From contig CM060731.1 in NCBI GenBank assembly GCA_030704615.1, positions 82,688,756-82,752,755 on the forward strand: a DNA stretch of 64,000 nt. The letters are read 5' to 3'. This document shows positions 10,747-24,263 of the stretch, piece after piece (within the stretch, counting starts at the first letter, position 1; every line of letters starts with the position of its first letter). Under the pieces are notes generated by a model that was not told where the DNA came from, ran no database searches, and was given only the letters and a program-made list of their open reading frames with translations. The translations under genes and the position numbers were made by a program. The stretch is from Takakia lepidozioides. Lineage: Eukaryota > Streptophyta > Takakiopsida > Takakiales > Takakiaceae.

Positions 10747-13700
10747 GTCGATAGATGCCAAAACGTCGCAGCGCGTGTGCTGTGCAGTGCACACAGACCG
10801 ATGCGGCCGTGTTGACTCTGCGAGAGAGACGCCCACCGGATGCCCCGGTTACTGACCCCGTCCGCCCTGGACTGACCGGGCCGACCGGCACGATAATCGG
10901 CATGTCTATGTCGCCTACTGGCAATAGTGAGATCCGTTTGGGAACCCTGTTCTAACGCACGTGCGGACATGTTCCCAAATCGCTCGTTCCCGTGCATGTT
11001 CCTCTGGCAGCCGCGGCGGCGCTGGCGACGCGTCACGTAGATTCCTCTGCCACCATCTACCGCGAGCGCAAGCTGCCACGTTTCTAGATCTTATTGGTTG
11101 ATTTGTTGACTTTCACCGTCATCTGTAAGTACACTAAGAACAGTAAGTCAACTTATTACCAACTTATTACTTATTTCCTTTCACGCCCACCCTTTTTGTT
11201 TTTTAAGTTTTACTGGCCTGGTGTTGAGTTGATGGGGTCGATCGGGAAGGAGAGAAGAAGCGGGAGGGTGGGTGAGGTGCGGCATTGCTGCTGAGGCGGA
11301 CCCGAGCGTCAGTTTCTGCGAAGGGCGTCAGAACTGTCAACTTTGACCTCCGAGAATCGTGTCGGTGGATGGCCACGAGTGGCAGCGCACGTATGGCGGT
11401 GGAACTGAGCCTTGAGATAAGTGAGAGAACTACTTAGCAGATCGTTAAATCCGGGAGAGCTCACTTTGTTTGCCACATGTGCATCTGTGAATTTCGAGAA
11501 GGGCAGCTTGCATAGTGTGGAGCGGTGTATGTTTGAGATCCTGAAGTATCATGAGTTCCTCTTTGAACGTGGCTTTGATTGCAGAATGGGATTGAACTAT
11601 GCGATGTGTGCACTCTCTCTCTCTCTCTCCTCTGCATATCAAGTAGTCTAATGTGTGCATCTCTCTCCATTGGTCTTGTGGATCTCTTAAAGTCTGACGA
11701 TGAAAAGGTGTTTCGTATTATGAATTCATGCAAAACTTTGAGGTCAAGTCGGGAAATTTAAGGTTCCATTGTGGTTCAGAATTGAGTTAGACCAGCTTAC
11801 AACCCTCTCCAGCTCTTACGCAAGTAGATAAAAGGTGGCAACGATGTGTTTGCTGTGAGAGCCGAGTCGAATTGTGTGAACGTCCATTCCATAAAGAGCA
11901 GCGACCCGCTTTCATCCATTCCTGTGGTAGTTTCACCTGTGATTAACCCCGCAAGGACCATCCCCGATCTGGTAGTCGCCAGGTTGTTTCGGTAAAGGAA
12001 ACGAGAACAAACAGCGGAGGTAAAGCATAAGGAGAGGGGGAATGAATCGCATTGTCCATGCCTTGTGTCCCGAACGCAGGCATCCCCAGAGGTCTCTTTG
12101 TGTGTATCAGTCTGATAATTGACTTGTGAGGGAGCATGGGTATGTGCCGTTTCGGTCCCTGGGAATCCAGTTCTTCTGAGGTTTAGGATGTGCACTGGTA
12201 AGCTACTCGGCCTTCCACACAATTGTCAACCCCGAGCCCCTGAAGTGATGATCGGACAGAGAATACCCCTAATCATCATCGTCCCGCAGATTCAGTGATG
12301 CAACTGGTACTTCCACTACCGCAAGGATCACCCAGAAACACTGTTTGTGTCGTCACCCCATTTTGATACGCCTTAGGAGTCAGTGCCAACAACGTGATGG
12401 TGGACATGTCGTAACCTGATCCAGGCATCTAAGATGTACCCACAGGTTTGAGGATGGAGTTGTACTTCACATACTGTGTACAGGCCAACTCATTTTCTGA
12501 GGAACTGCCCATTTGGGTTGTGCATGAAGCTCACATGTTATCTCCCAATGAAAAAACCCTCTGTTCATGAAGTCTGGCATATTTTAGTTACAGTCAGGAA
12601 AAACCCTCTACTAGCTAGTACAGATACCAGATCAATATGACCGAAAACCAAGTACTCCAGGGTTATTAATTGCCAAATACTGCATGCATGATCTCCTATT
12701 CTCTGTTCGGCAGTCTTACAGTATGTGGCTTTCTCTGTCAAGTCCCCTCTCTCTCCAGAATGGGAATTTGTCAAATCTTGTGTAGGTCAACTGAACCTGT
12801 CACTGGGCAATGGTGATTTGAACTTCTCTAGCACAGTGTTCACAATTCGCAACTACCAGATTTACTCATCCGCTAGTTTTCCCTTGCTGACCTCCAATTC
12901 CATTTCACCATCGACTGGCCCCTCACAGATCCTGTCATGTAATTGTCTCTCTCCACAGAAGTTCATGGAAACCTCCCCAAGTCTACACGTGCCATGGCAC
13001 AAATGAAAGATTGTCCGTAGAGGTGCTGCACGACCGCGGTGAGAGCCATTGGAGGTGCAACTCCACCTTTCAGGGCATACATTCATGTACACCATACACA
13101 GCAGCCCATCAACCAGCCGATTGGAGATATACTCATTACACCTGGCTTACAAAACCTCAAGGCAATAGATCCTATGCCTGTTTTCAACCAAGTGAAACAG
13201 GGGAGAAGAGGATTGGAGGGTAGTAGAACTGGAACCACTTTGCTCCTGGAAGACTTATCCTGTAGTGGTACTTATCATTACATACAAATTCTGCTGTAGA
13301 TCTTCCCCAGAAAGACTTTCACCAACAGAATTGGGCCAATGCAGGACACAGCTTCGGCATTGTTTTCAGCTTCTCAACGTGTGCAAAAGGAGGAGCCATG
13401 ACAGCTGCAGACAGGGTCTCTGTCCAGAAGAGTTGCCCATTACAATGCATCAGACAATGTTAGTTGTCCACCATGTTCCTTCTGGACTGTACAGAGGTAT
13501 GCAACCTACTCTTGTTGGTCTTGACACATACCTTCTGTTATTAGCTTCCAGAAACCCACCTGGTGAATCCAACTGCTCTATCATTGATGCAAAGGACTTG
13601 TGGCCCTTCTTCGTAAGACAGGAAAGTTGGCATCAAGATCTCTTCCGCCTCCTTCCATAATCATAATCTTTGCCACACCCTTGGGCAATTCCCTCTCCAA

Positions 13701-13767
13701 AGCTCATTGATCGTTGTATCCACTAGCCCACCATGTGCACCATGCCAGAATTTTAGCTTCCAGTCAA

Positions 13768-13856
13768 GAGAGAGAGAGAGATGACTCCGGCCGAAGCCGG
13801 CGGAACCTAAGAGCCACTTCACCTTGCGGCTACTGCTCCTTTTCAGGGGTGGGCCC
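13768..13856 (+). repeat. Short dispersed repeat, copy 1
   Basis: A (GA)n lead followed by GACTCCGGCCGAAGCC, then CCACTTCACCTTGCGGCTAC and a G-rich end with GGGGTGGGCC. The same order of blocks recurs at 16713-16800 and, more degraded, at 13914-13986. No coding capacity. Family unknown. Confidence 0.6.
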
Positions 13857-13913
13857 TATTGCTTCCAGTCAACCTAGTTCAGGTTGTTTTAACCAATTCG
13901 GATGATGTGTTTC

Positions 13914-13986
13914 AGAGAGAAGACTCTGACCGCAGCAAGTGTGAATAAAAGCCACTTCCCCTTGCAGATTCCTATGGGGTGTGGCC
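13914..13986 (+). repeat. Short dispersed repeat, degraded copy 2
   Basis: A GAGAGA lead, GACTCTGACCGCAGC, then AAAGCCACTTCCCCTTGCAG and GGGGTGTGGCC follow the same block order as the copies at 13768 and 16713, with more substitutions. Confidence 0.45.
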
Positions 13987-14906
13987 GACGTATTCCAAGA
14001 TTAGTTCCCACGGCACAGACAGAAGCTTGGCAAGATAGGGATTTCAGGAGGATTTGACAGCGAGATGGCTACATAACAGCCTGACCTGACCCATTCACCA
14101 TTTCTCTTTCAGAAGTCTGTTCCTCACAAATCATAAGGCAAACCAGAAGATCCCCATTCCATGTCTGCTCAATCAGTTTCTGAGTATGGCCAGCTTGATT
14201 TTTACCTCCAAGGAGTCTACACATGCCTTCTCTGAAACCAGGTTCAGTGGCAGTCAATGGAGAAGAACTAGGCAGGAAATGGATGGTGGATGGACAATTT
14301 TCCACATTCCCACAAGAAGACTTCTGCCTCAACTATAGTTGCTGGAAGATGAAGCAATTCTGTAAATGTCAATACATAACATGGACACTCGACCCCTTTC
14401 ACAAAGAGCACGAGAGTGCCCCAAATGTGTAGGGTAGGGTTTTTGCATCATGGCTTGAGATGAAACAAGGCATTGAGCATCTTTTCCATGCATAAGGCAT
14501 AAGACTCCCCTCGCACAATAACCCACATTCAATGTGCTGCGCAACTTGGAAACCAGTAAACTGAAACAGTGTATTCATGTACAAATAAAAGAAACTGATG
14601 CATAGGTGATCTACAGCCTAGAAGTCTGCTTTGTTAACTACAACAGTAAGCTCCAAATGCGCAACCATGATTGACAAAGCCACTCCAATGTCTTCATGGA
14701 TCTTTGTACACCCTGTATCTCCAAAAGCATGAATTCACCACATTTGCTTAAGGAAATGCTCCTCTGCAAACTTCTGCATGGGGAGTCCTCGGCCATGCTC
14801 CTCACTACCGTAAACTCTCACGTGGTTTTCTCTCAAACTCCTGTATATCAACGGAGACCACATACAATCTATCTCTTGTGCTTTTATATTACACCATCTG
14901 CTTCCC

Positions 14907-16118
14907 CTATCTACCTCCAGCTGGAGCCTGCTCAGCGCCAGGCCTAGCATACTGCTGTCTTGCCGCTTTTGATTGCGCAAGCAACAGATCATAGTTCCTC
15001 CTTTCCATCGCAACACCACGGCTCTCAATGATCTTGTCTGCAAGGCCATAATCAATCGCTTCTTGCGCGCGGTAGTACCTGGGCCTCTGAATGTCAAGAG
15101 CGATTTCCTCCCGGTTCTTTCCCGTACCCTTCGTCAGCAGATCGATGTAGTAGTCTGTGTTGGCAGACAGCTCCTTCGCCTTGATCCACATGTCAATGGC
15201 AGATCCACCGGACTGATTAACCTTGGGGGAATACAGCTTGGTTACAGAATTTGGTTGAACGGCGCGGAAACCCTTCTCACCGATAGAAAGAAGCATGCCC
15301 GCCTGTCCGAATGCCATACCGCAGTTCACTGTATAGACTTTCGATTTCACATAAGCAATTGTGTCAGCAATCGCGTAGGCCTCAGTCTCAAAGCCAATGC
15401 TCTCTCTCTTCTCATTCTGGGTACCGGGGGAGTTGATGTAGAAGTAAATTGGCTTGCTAGGGTTATCATGATCTAACCACAATAGCTCGGCAATAATGAG
15501 CTCAGTCACCGCAGGCACAATTGGCATGCCCAGGTAGCAGATGCGAGAGTCGAGGAGGAGTGATGGTAAGTCAGGGGGCGAAGTCTTTGGTCGACCATAG
15601 CCGCCCCCTCCCCGGTACATGCTTACGCTCATACTCAGCCGAGACGGTGCATTCTCAAGGCCAGTAAGACTCCACATTCCGGTCCCCTCTTTGTAATGAT
15701 TTGCTGAAGAAATTGTTGCTTCGGTGACGCGCTCAGATCGCCTCTTCATGGGGCTGTCCTCCGTCATGAACATATCCATCTGGGCGGGGTTCAATCCATA
15801 CAAATACTTCGGAACGTTCTTAAAGTTGTCAGTCAATCCCTCCTTCAGATTATCACTCCGAAACTGCTTAGGTATGTGATCAAATGAAGCCCGGGCTCTG
15901 ACCACCGCCCGCTTCCCCTTACTAGAAACCCAAACTCTGTCGTCTCTCTTCCATGCAAGCGAGTGAGTCTCTCCAAGAAAGACACCTCCAAGCCTTACCA
16001 CTCCCCCGCTAGTTTCCCCTGTGAAAGAGCTCCTCGGCCCACCGCTCTTCCTGCATGGCAACACCATAGTTGACGGGGCTACACCTGCCGCAGCCATGGT
16101 GACAGCCATCCCCCTCAC
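14907..16118 (-). CDS. CLPR1: Chloroplast Clp protease non-catalytic subunit ClpR1, single exon
   Basis: Non-catalytic subunit of the plastid ClpPR core, the stromal protease that degrades proteins delivered by ClpC chaperones. 403 aa in one uninterrupted frame (Arabidopsis ClpR1 is about 387 aa). The N-terminus, about 75 aa and rich in Ser, Gly and basic residues, fits a chloroplast transit peptide. Family blocks follow: FDHIPKQFRSDNLKEG, GLNPAQMDMFMTEDSP, the glycine run MYRGGGGYGRP, PPDLPSLLLDSRICYLGMPI, YFYINSPGTQNEK and NCGMAFGQAGMLL. The catalytic Ser and His of ClpP are replaced at the GMAFGQ and SVTKLYSP positions, as in ClpR proteins. A second Met at residue 5 is an alternative start. 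Unlike its neighbours it has no intron, which may indicate a retrocopy or intron loss. It lies inside the inverted segment. Confidence 0.95.
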   Translation of the reverse strand: MRGMAVTMAAAGVAPSTMVLPCRKSGGPRSSFTGETSGGVVRLGGVFLGETHSLAWKRDDRVWVSSKGKRAVVRARASFDHIPKQFRSDNLKEGLTDNFKNVPKYLYGLNPAQMDMFMTEDSPMKRRSERVTEATISSANHYKEGTGMWSLTGLENAPSRLSMSVSMYRGGGGYGRPKTSPPDLPSLLLDSRICYLGMPIVPAVTELIIAELLWLDHDNPSKPIYFYINSPGTQNEKRESIGFETEAYAIADTIAYVKSKVYTVNCGMAFGQAGMLLSIGEKGFRAVQPNSVTKLYSPKVNQSGGSAIDMWIKAKELSANTDYYIDLLTKGTGKNREEIALDIQRPRYYRAQEAIDYGLADKIIESRGVAMERRNYDLLLAQSKAARQQYARPGAEQAPAGGR

Positions 16119-17337
16119 TTACTGATCCCTCTTCTCTTCTCTTTTCTTCCCTCCCTTTGATTCCCCTCAACCCCAAAAGTGAAGAAGAAAACCTTGTGGC
16201 TATGGCGGCCTTCGAGCTGTGCCCGTGTGTGGCCTGAAGAACGGAAGAGAGAGAGAGAGAGCCGTGTGACCCTCTCTAGTGATATTTGTGTAAAGTCCCA
16301 GTCGGTGTGTGTGGCTGTGTAAACAGCACGTTCCCTTTGAAACACTCCGCTCCCTATCCAACACGCAGCCCAACATTTCGAAGAGAACAGTATCCCTTCC
16401 TGCTCAAATTCTTTCAGTGGAAGTAAGTAAAGAGCAAATGCTCTGTCCCTTTGGAATGTTTGCCTCCCTCTTCTCCACCTCTTGGAAGTCTTCAGTTTAT
16501 TTCTTCATGGTGTATATGAGGAGGAAAGAAAATTAGGGCAAAAGTTTGTGGGCACCGTATTAGACCTTGAAAAGTCTGGGGAGACTGAGTCATCAGCTGG
16601 AGGACTTGATACTAAGCTAGAGTTATAAATGCAGATCAAAAGGTTCGCAAAAGGGCCTCCATTCCAATTGCTGGAGTCAGTGGCAAGTTCCTCCGATATG
16701 CTAGCCAACCATAGAGAGAGAGATACACGACTCCGGCTAGGCCAGCTAAATAAGAACCACTTCACCTTGCAGCTACTACCCCCTGTTGGGGGTGGGCCAA
16801 GCATACAGTTATCTCTGATGTCTTGTCAACATTAACAAACCGCATGTGGCGGTTGATGTTGTTGATTATTTGGGGGTTGAGATTTCCAGGAGTTCTTTGA
16901 ATCACAAGGCAATAAGAGGCCAAGACATTTTGATCAGTTTCGATGCATTCTGTAACTATATACTGAGAAATTCTAGAGATGCCTATTGCATACCTTGAGC
17001 ATAATGTTGAAAGAGACAGAAGTCTGCAAACTTTAGGCCATGTTCCCTGGGGATAAAACCCCCATCCATTCAGTGATCTGAACCGGGTCACACCAATGTC
17101 TCAGCCCATCAATTTCATTAGTAAAGAACCACCATTTCTTAGGATTTTTAACTGGGTGAAAAGGTTCTCATGAGACTTGCAAGCTGATCTTGCCTGCTGT
17201 GAGCATCCCCCGGCATGGTTTAAAGCAAGAATACTTCCATTAAATGACGGAAGAAACTTAAAATTGATAATACGACCTCTTCAATCTGTCAAAGGTAACA
17301 CCTAAATGAATGAAGTTATCAAAACTAAAGATTAGGT
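16119..17337. other. ClpR1 5' flank and intergenic
   Basis: The sequence just upstream of ClpR1 is purine-rich on the coding strand and probably 5' UTR; a (GA)n run lies at 16246-16261. A copy of the short dispersed repeat is at 16713-16800. Nothing else is recognised before the HNH gene 3' end. Confidence 0.5.
16713..16800 (+). repeat. Short dispersed repeat, copy 3
   Basis: Same block order as at 13768-13856: GAGAGAGA, ACGACTCCGGCTAGGCC, AACCACTTCACCTTGCAGCT and GGGGGTGGGCC. It is about 88 bp and in the same orientation as the other copies. Confidence 0.6.
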
Positions 17338-19065
17338 TTACTGTATGCAGCAACCTCCAGTATCACCCTCATGATGCACATCACCATAGGCAGAAAGCTC
17401 CACCAGATCCATGTCTCGTCCTGCAAGGATGTGGAGTTTCTTAGACATCAACAGACTCTTGTGAATAAGGCAGCAGAGAGTTCACTAGCCTACCTTTCCC
17501 GCACTCCATTAAGAAGATCTAAAATCAGAAAGGACTGCTTCTGCTTGAGAATTGACCCCGATTCCACTATTGAGAGGCATTTATCCTAATGCATGCTTCA
17601 GTGTTGAGGCTTTTAGAGTTTAGGTTTTTTCTGATGGATTGCACAACAAGTGCCGAAAGAATGAGGTATATGGACAAGCCCATCCAGCACTAAAGATTAG
17701 GAACCCTATAATGTTGTGCGCTTTCTTGGCCTGGAGCTTGTTGTACAATTGTGTTAAAGCTTTGGGCACAGATATTTAAGTGTAAAACTACAAATATGGA
17801 CACCGCACCTGAAATCCGGCAGTATGCACTGCGTTGCATCAACTCAGTCTTTGATACATTACTGCGGTTGCCCTTTGCTCGATTTGCTGCTGCCTACATC
17901 CACAATCAGTGCAATTAAACTTCATTTCAAAACACAGTGTACACAACATACCCCATGCTCTCAACATCTGTTAGACATTGTGGAGGTGAGACCATTAATG
18001 TCTAACGTCCACAGTGCATGCAGGCAAAAAACAGTAAGCTTCAAAGCTCCCACATTCAAATGTAAGTGGCAAACATTAGAGAATTCAGGAACAGATTGAG
18101 GAACCCAGATGGCGTTTTCAGTTCAACAGAGAGATAACCATAGGAAATTTCCAAATATCAGTGGATAGAGTACCTGGAGTACTTGGCAGTTTTCAACTGT
18201 GCTCTGACCCCCCTGCAATGTGAAATAGGAACAGTCTCAACCATGCCAAGTCTCCACAGCATTCTGCGGAAAGGTGACCTTTAGAGAGACCTCTTAACAC
18301 CGTCTGATTTTAACATTGCAAAATCAAATCCACATACGGACCAGAGACACCGGGATAGTTGTTCATTTTCCAACCATTTAACCATCCAAGAAATCCACTA
18401 CGAGAGAGGTGGAGAAGCACGGTTGAAGTGTTCCACCTCATCGTAGCAATGGGGATTGAGGGCAAGGGGTTTCGATCTGCTGACATTTGGGGAACCTTCA
18501 AAACCATAAAGACCTTCGAGAGCTCCACACACTGCAGATGCGTTTTGCTGGAAAGTGTTTCAATCCATTCCTACTAGGGATGAGGGGTCTCTCTGTCTCT
18601 CTGCCCGGCGGACCTCCCGAAACCTTCTTTACTTAGCATGTCATTGACTACTGCCGAAAGAGGACTAAATCGCGGGACAACACTGGCGACTCACTAGATT
18701 TCAGAGTGATGGTCAGCTACTCATCAAGAAGGTGGTGCATATTTTAGTCAGCACCTCAATCTGTCTGAAAAGCGACAAAGAATTAAACTAACCTTGGAGT
18801 AAGGAACTATATGATCATAGTCATGGCAGAGGCATCCCTGGCATCCCAACAGCTTGCGAAACACCAGATTTCCTAGAGCGTCTCGTCTCCAGCGGCTCGG
18901 GTCCCTGCCTTTCACGATCTCAGCTTTTTCCCAGCAATTCTCCTTCACATCATGCGGGAACGATCTTGGACCGGACGCCGCAGGCCACGCCCGATCGTCG
19001 TCTTTCTGTTCTGAGCTTGCCGCCTTGGCCGCTGCCCGCACTGCCTTGGACAGCCCACGCACCAT
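17338..19065 (-). CDS. Plant HNH endonuclease-domain protein, 4 exons
   Basis: HNH-domain protein of the plant family represented by At3g47490. Its cellular role is not established, so none is assigned. Exons: 19065-18793, 18212-18174, 17893-17809, 17420-17338, with GT-AG junctions and compatible phases, giving 159 aa. The N-terminal 30 residues are Ala/Lys-rich and may be an organellar presequence. The core reads FPHDVKENCWEKAEIVKGRD, RWRRDALGNLVFRK, then GCQGCLCHDYDHIVPYSK. HNH residues are His85 in DHI, Asn99 in VENCQVLQ and Asn108 in NRAKGNR, with Cys pairs of zinc-binding type around them. The C-terminus GRDMDLVELSAYGDV matches the family end. No frameshift was seen. The gene sits inside the inverted segment, co-oriented with ClpR1. 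Confidence 0.88.
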
Positions 19066-20878
<1,813 letters not shown>

Positions 20879-20985
20879 AGCTCCTTGGGCAGAATAACCC
20901 GAGGTATGGCCAGAGAGATTCCTACGGAGAGAGGGGAGAAGAAAGCAAGAGGGCACCTTGACCCAAGCTTGACGCCCCTAACCTC

Positions 20986-21855
20986 ACCGCTCTGCCATTT
21001 TGCAGCTTCTTGATTGCCTTACTGACATTGGCTGTAGTAAAGAGAGAGAAGTGAAGAGGTTTAGAGGTTATAGGAGAAGGAGTTTGGGTTGGGGAATGGT
21101 ACAAAGACTGTGCATACTCATGCCAGACATGAATGTCAGTGATTAGGGGGGATCTCTATGAGGTTTAAGGAGGGACCAAGAAGATCGAGGAGAAAATCTG
21201 ATTTTAGCAAGGAAAGAAGATTGCAACTTGATAGCGTAGGCTTGCTTTTTGGATCTAATGAGGGACTTATAGTGCTTAAGAGCAAGATTAGTGGACTCTG
21301 GAGAAGAATTGGTATCAAGTAGTAAAAATTTGATGCGACGTCTAGCAGTCTTGCATTCCTCATCATAAAATGGTGCGTAACTACGAGTGGAGAAGGGTGA
21401 GGAGGTAGATGGAAGGGTGACGGGAAAGGATTGCAGGGCTGAGTCCCAAAGGGCTTGAGTAAGATGTGTAGCCTTGTCGTTAGGAGATGACAGATGTAGA
21501 ATGGAAGGGAGGGTTGACGCTAGGTATGTTTCATACTCGGCGTCGTGTAAGTGAGAGAAAGGGGTATTAAAGTGGATACGTGGGTGTAAGGGAAGAGACG
21601 TATAGGGATCCTCACGGGGAGGGAGATGGAAGGAAATGCAAAGGAAAGGCAAGAGTGATCAGAATCTGGGTACCTCGTGATGTAAAAGGAGCTTATTCTA
21701 TCATGCTTGTTGGGGCTCCTCAAGAGATAGTCAACCACGCTTTGGCCCTTGTACGTGTGGCAAGTGAACTGGCTGGAGGATTTGAAAGAAATGAACAATG
21801 TGCAGCATTTGATTGCTGGGGCGTTTTGAGGGAATGGGTAGACCAAACATGTGTG
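20986..21855 (-). mobile_element. LINE-A, 5' half (endonuclease C-terminus and linker), decayed
   Basis: Minus-strand LINE ORF2 fragment. It begins in the apurinic-endonuclease C-terminus (QFTCHTYKGQSVVDYLL, then ITRYPDSDHSCLSFAF). The linker follows (FYDEECKTARRRIKFLLLD, ALKHYKSLIRSKKQAYAIK), and after a frameshift the pre-RT motif [21 protein letters not shown] similarity stops abruptly at about 20986-20988. The next expected residues of such an ORF are those found at the start of the fragment at 4803. The 5' end, near the DPP6-like exon 2 acceptor, is truncated as is usual for LINEs. Confidence 0.8.
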
Positions 21856-21865
21856 CCACATATTG

Positions 21866-21920
21866 TCTGCTTTCAGATAAGAACTCTGTTACCAGCCCTG
21901 CTTGCTATTCTGAAAGCAGA
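21866..21920. repeat. Perfect 12-bp inverted repeat
   Basis: TCTGCTTTCAGA at 21866-21877 and its exact reverse complement at 21909-21920, 31 nt apart. It lies between the LINE-A 5' end and the exon 2 acceptor of the DPP6-like gene. No function is assigned. Confidence 0.6.
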
Positions 21921-21944
21921 TCATCTGCTTGGCGGTATCCCCAG

Positions 21945-24263
21945 GCACTATCGGTAACCAGACATCAATTGGGGGCAACCGGCGGATAGCAAGAGAAACG
22001 TTTTCCGCACCACTTGTCAACCTGAACACGCTGCTGGGAGCCTCAGGGCCGACCCTCAACGACAGACCTTCCATAGCCCGCGATAAACTAGTGTATGTCT
22101 CTACCGAGGAAGCACTTGAGCGATCCCGCCAAAGTTGGACCGCAGTATACTCCACCAATCTCCAGACGGGGGCCACCAGGCGGCTCACCCCACATGGGGT
22201 GACTGACTACAGCCCATCCGTTTCTCCCTCAGGTAATCTGAGCGTCTTGCAAGATTTCAATTGAATTTGTGCACACGGTTTTCTCCCACGTGAGGCCGGT
22301 TGCTTTTCTAGCTAGGTAGATTGGATTAGACTTGGATGCTCATAAGCTTTCACTTGTTTTCCAAACAGGCTGAAAGAAAAGTGGGAATCCCTGCAGGTGA
22401 ATGGGTGATAGTGGCTTCCAATCAAGGAAGGGGCTGGAATGGAGAGAAGCAATACTTAGGCACAGACCTTTATGTGCTCAGTGCCGTCAATGGCTGGCAT
22501 CGCGCTTGGTCGTGAGGAACGGAGGTTGGCCTTCTTGGGCAAATGATGACACCTTCTTCCACCGGCAGGCTGAAGATGGGTGGTGGAGCATCTACAAGGG
22601 CACTCTCTCCAACAGTCCTGGTACACGTTTGGAATCATCCCAACTCCACCTGGTTTTTCGTTTCAAAACCCTAAACTTAGCCTGCAGCTACTCCTTTCAG
22701 ATGGAATCAAAAGGATAACCATATAACAAAGGACAAGAAAAGCCTGAGGATGGGAACCTGATAGCAGACAGCATTTTGGTTTTGGATTGTGCCTACTCTT
22801 GGCCAGTTATGATTCATCAATTTTATGGTTGACATTCTATTTGCAAGGTCCTCTGGAAGCTGAACGGGTGACGCCGCCAGGTTTGCATGCCTTCACTCCA
22901 GCAGCTTCATGGACAGGCAAGTGGATTGCTGTTGCCACTCGGAGCCCTGGATCTACACATCGTCATGTTGAGATTTTTGACTTGAGAACGAAGGAATTTC
23001 TCAAGTTGACTGAGCTGATCAAGCCCGACATGCATCATTATAACCCCTTTGCTCTTCAGATTCGGGAACTGTTGGGTACCACAGATGCAGAGGAGGCAAG
23101 TTCGAGGAATTTTCTACCTCCTCAGTGACTCCCCACCTTGAGCACGTGAAGTCCCCACTAGCAGGAATATCACTTGTTCAGGTGGAGGGTGCTTTTCCAT
23201 CGTTCTCACCTGATGGGTCGTCGATTGCCTACATTCCAAGTGTTCATAGCAGTACAGGGGGTGTCTTTGTGGTAAACCTGGATGGAACAAGAAAACAGAA
23301 AATATTTGCAGGGGCAGTCTTTGGGACTACATGGGATCGGAAAAGGAAGGATGTAGTGTATGCAGCATATGGACGTACTTTTGCGTCAGAGCAAAGTACT
23401 GTGCATATAGTTGCTATTTATAATGCAGATGTTGCGGATTTGGGGGCTGATGAAGAGAGTTCCTCATGGAAAATGCTAACCAAGGAGGGTACAGGAAACA
23501 ATGCGTTTCCATCGCCCTCACCTGATGGCAGCTATGTAGTCTTCCGTTCAGGCCGATCTGGGTACAAAAATCTTTACATCATGGATGCTGCCAATGGGGA
23601 AGAGAAATACCTTCAGCAGCTTACAGAAGGAGCCTGGGATGATATCATGCCGAATTGGTCGTCTGACAACCAGTGGATTGCTTTTGCTTCTGGAGACAAT
23701 CCAGGTGTCGACCTTCTACCCTTTTCAGGAGTACAATAATAGAGGACGATAAGAGGAAGCTGTAGAAAAGTATTTGAAGTTTGATTTGCACTTGTATGCT
23801 TTTTCGACAATTCTGACAAAGGCAATGGAGTGCAGGTGGAGGAAGTTTTTCTCTATACTTTGTCCATCCAAATGGAACAGGGCTACACAAGGTCCTCAAC
23901 AGTAGCCAAGGGGGGCGTGTCAACCATCCTTTCTTCAGCCCTGACTCCAAGAGCCTTGTCTTCACATCAGACCTTGCAGGAGTGTCAGCTGAACCCATTT
24001 CAGTCCCTAACCAGTTTCAACCATATGGTGAGATTTTTGTGGCTCAGATTGATGGGTCTGGTGTCCAAAGGCTGACTCACAATGCTTATGAAGATGGGAC
24101 TCCCTCATGGGGTCGTACCTTCATAGCCAGCACAGAACTAACCAGAGAAGGAGAGGAGGTTGAGTGCGAATTTGATGACGTGAAGTGGCTTGAGACTCTG
24201 AATGAGAAAGTAATCCAGAACAAGTGGTCTCAACTGAATATTACTCAAATCCAGCTATGCTAA
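21945..24263 (+). pseudogene. DPP6/TolB-like propeller gene, exons 2-5 with two frameshifts
   Basis: Body of the secreted beta-propeller protein whose exon 1 lies at 6736-7120 on the other strand. Exons: 21945-22232, 22397-22620, 22848-23704, 23836-24263. Family blocks include GVTDYSPSVSPSG, FFHRQAEDGWWSIYKG, RVTPPGLHAFTPAA, NAFPSPSPDGSYVVFRSGRS, KNLYIMDAANGE and GVSAEPISVPNQFQPYGE. Two single-base losses break the frame: near 22508 in exon 3 (GWHRA to LVVRNGGWPSW) and near 23054-23058 in exon 4 (HHYNPFA to DSGTVGYHRCRGG). Adding exon 1 and the two missing bases gives 2,184 nt, 727 aa, close to the Arabidopsis homologue (about 706 aa). No start codon or signal peptide is available on this side. 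The role of the family is poorly defined. Confidence 0.88.

Larger units (their letters stand above)
10747..14906. other. Intergenic between the PSY-like gene and ClpR1
   Basis: About 4.2 kb without a gene I can support. The interval near 10,700-11,050 is GC-rich and covers the 5' flank of the PSY-like gene. A CT-rich microsatellite lies near 11613-11631. Two copies of a short dispersed repeat lie at 13768-13856 and 13914-13986. The last few hundred bases should be ClpR1 3' UTR. Confidence 0.5.

Noticed and set aside
10386-11036. 216-codon open frame on the minus strand
   Set aside because: Low-complexity Arg/Ser/Phe composition with no family match; it overlaps the better supported signal-peptide exon of the PSY-like gene in another frame.
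11797-12222. 141-codon minus-strand frame
   Set aside because: No recognisable domain, no neighbouring exon and no codon pattern resembling the real genes here.
12725-13660. Plus-strand frames of about 90-130 codons
   Set aside because: No family match and no continuity between them; treated as chance frames in intergenic DNA.
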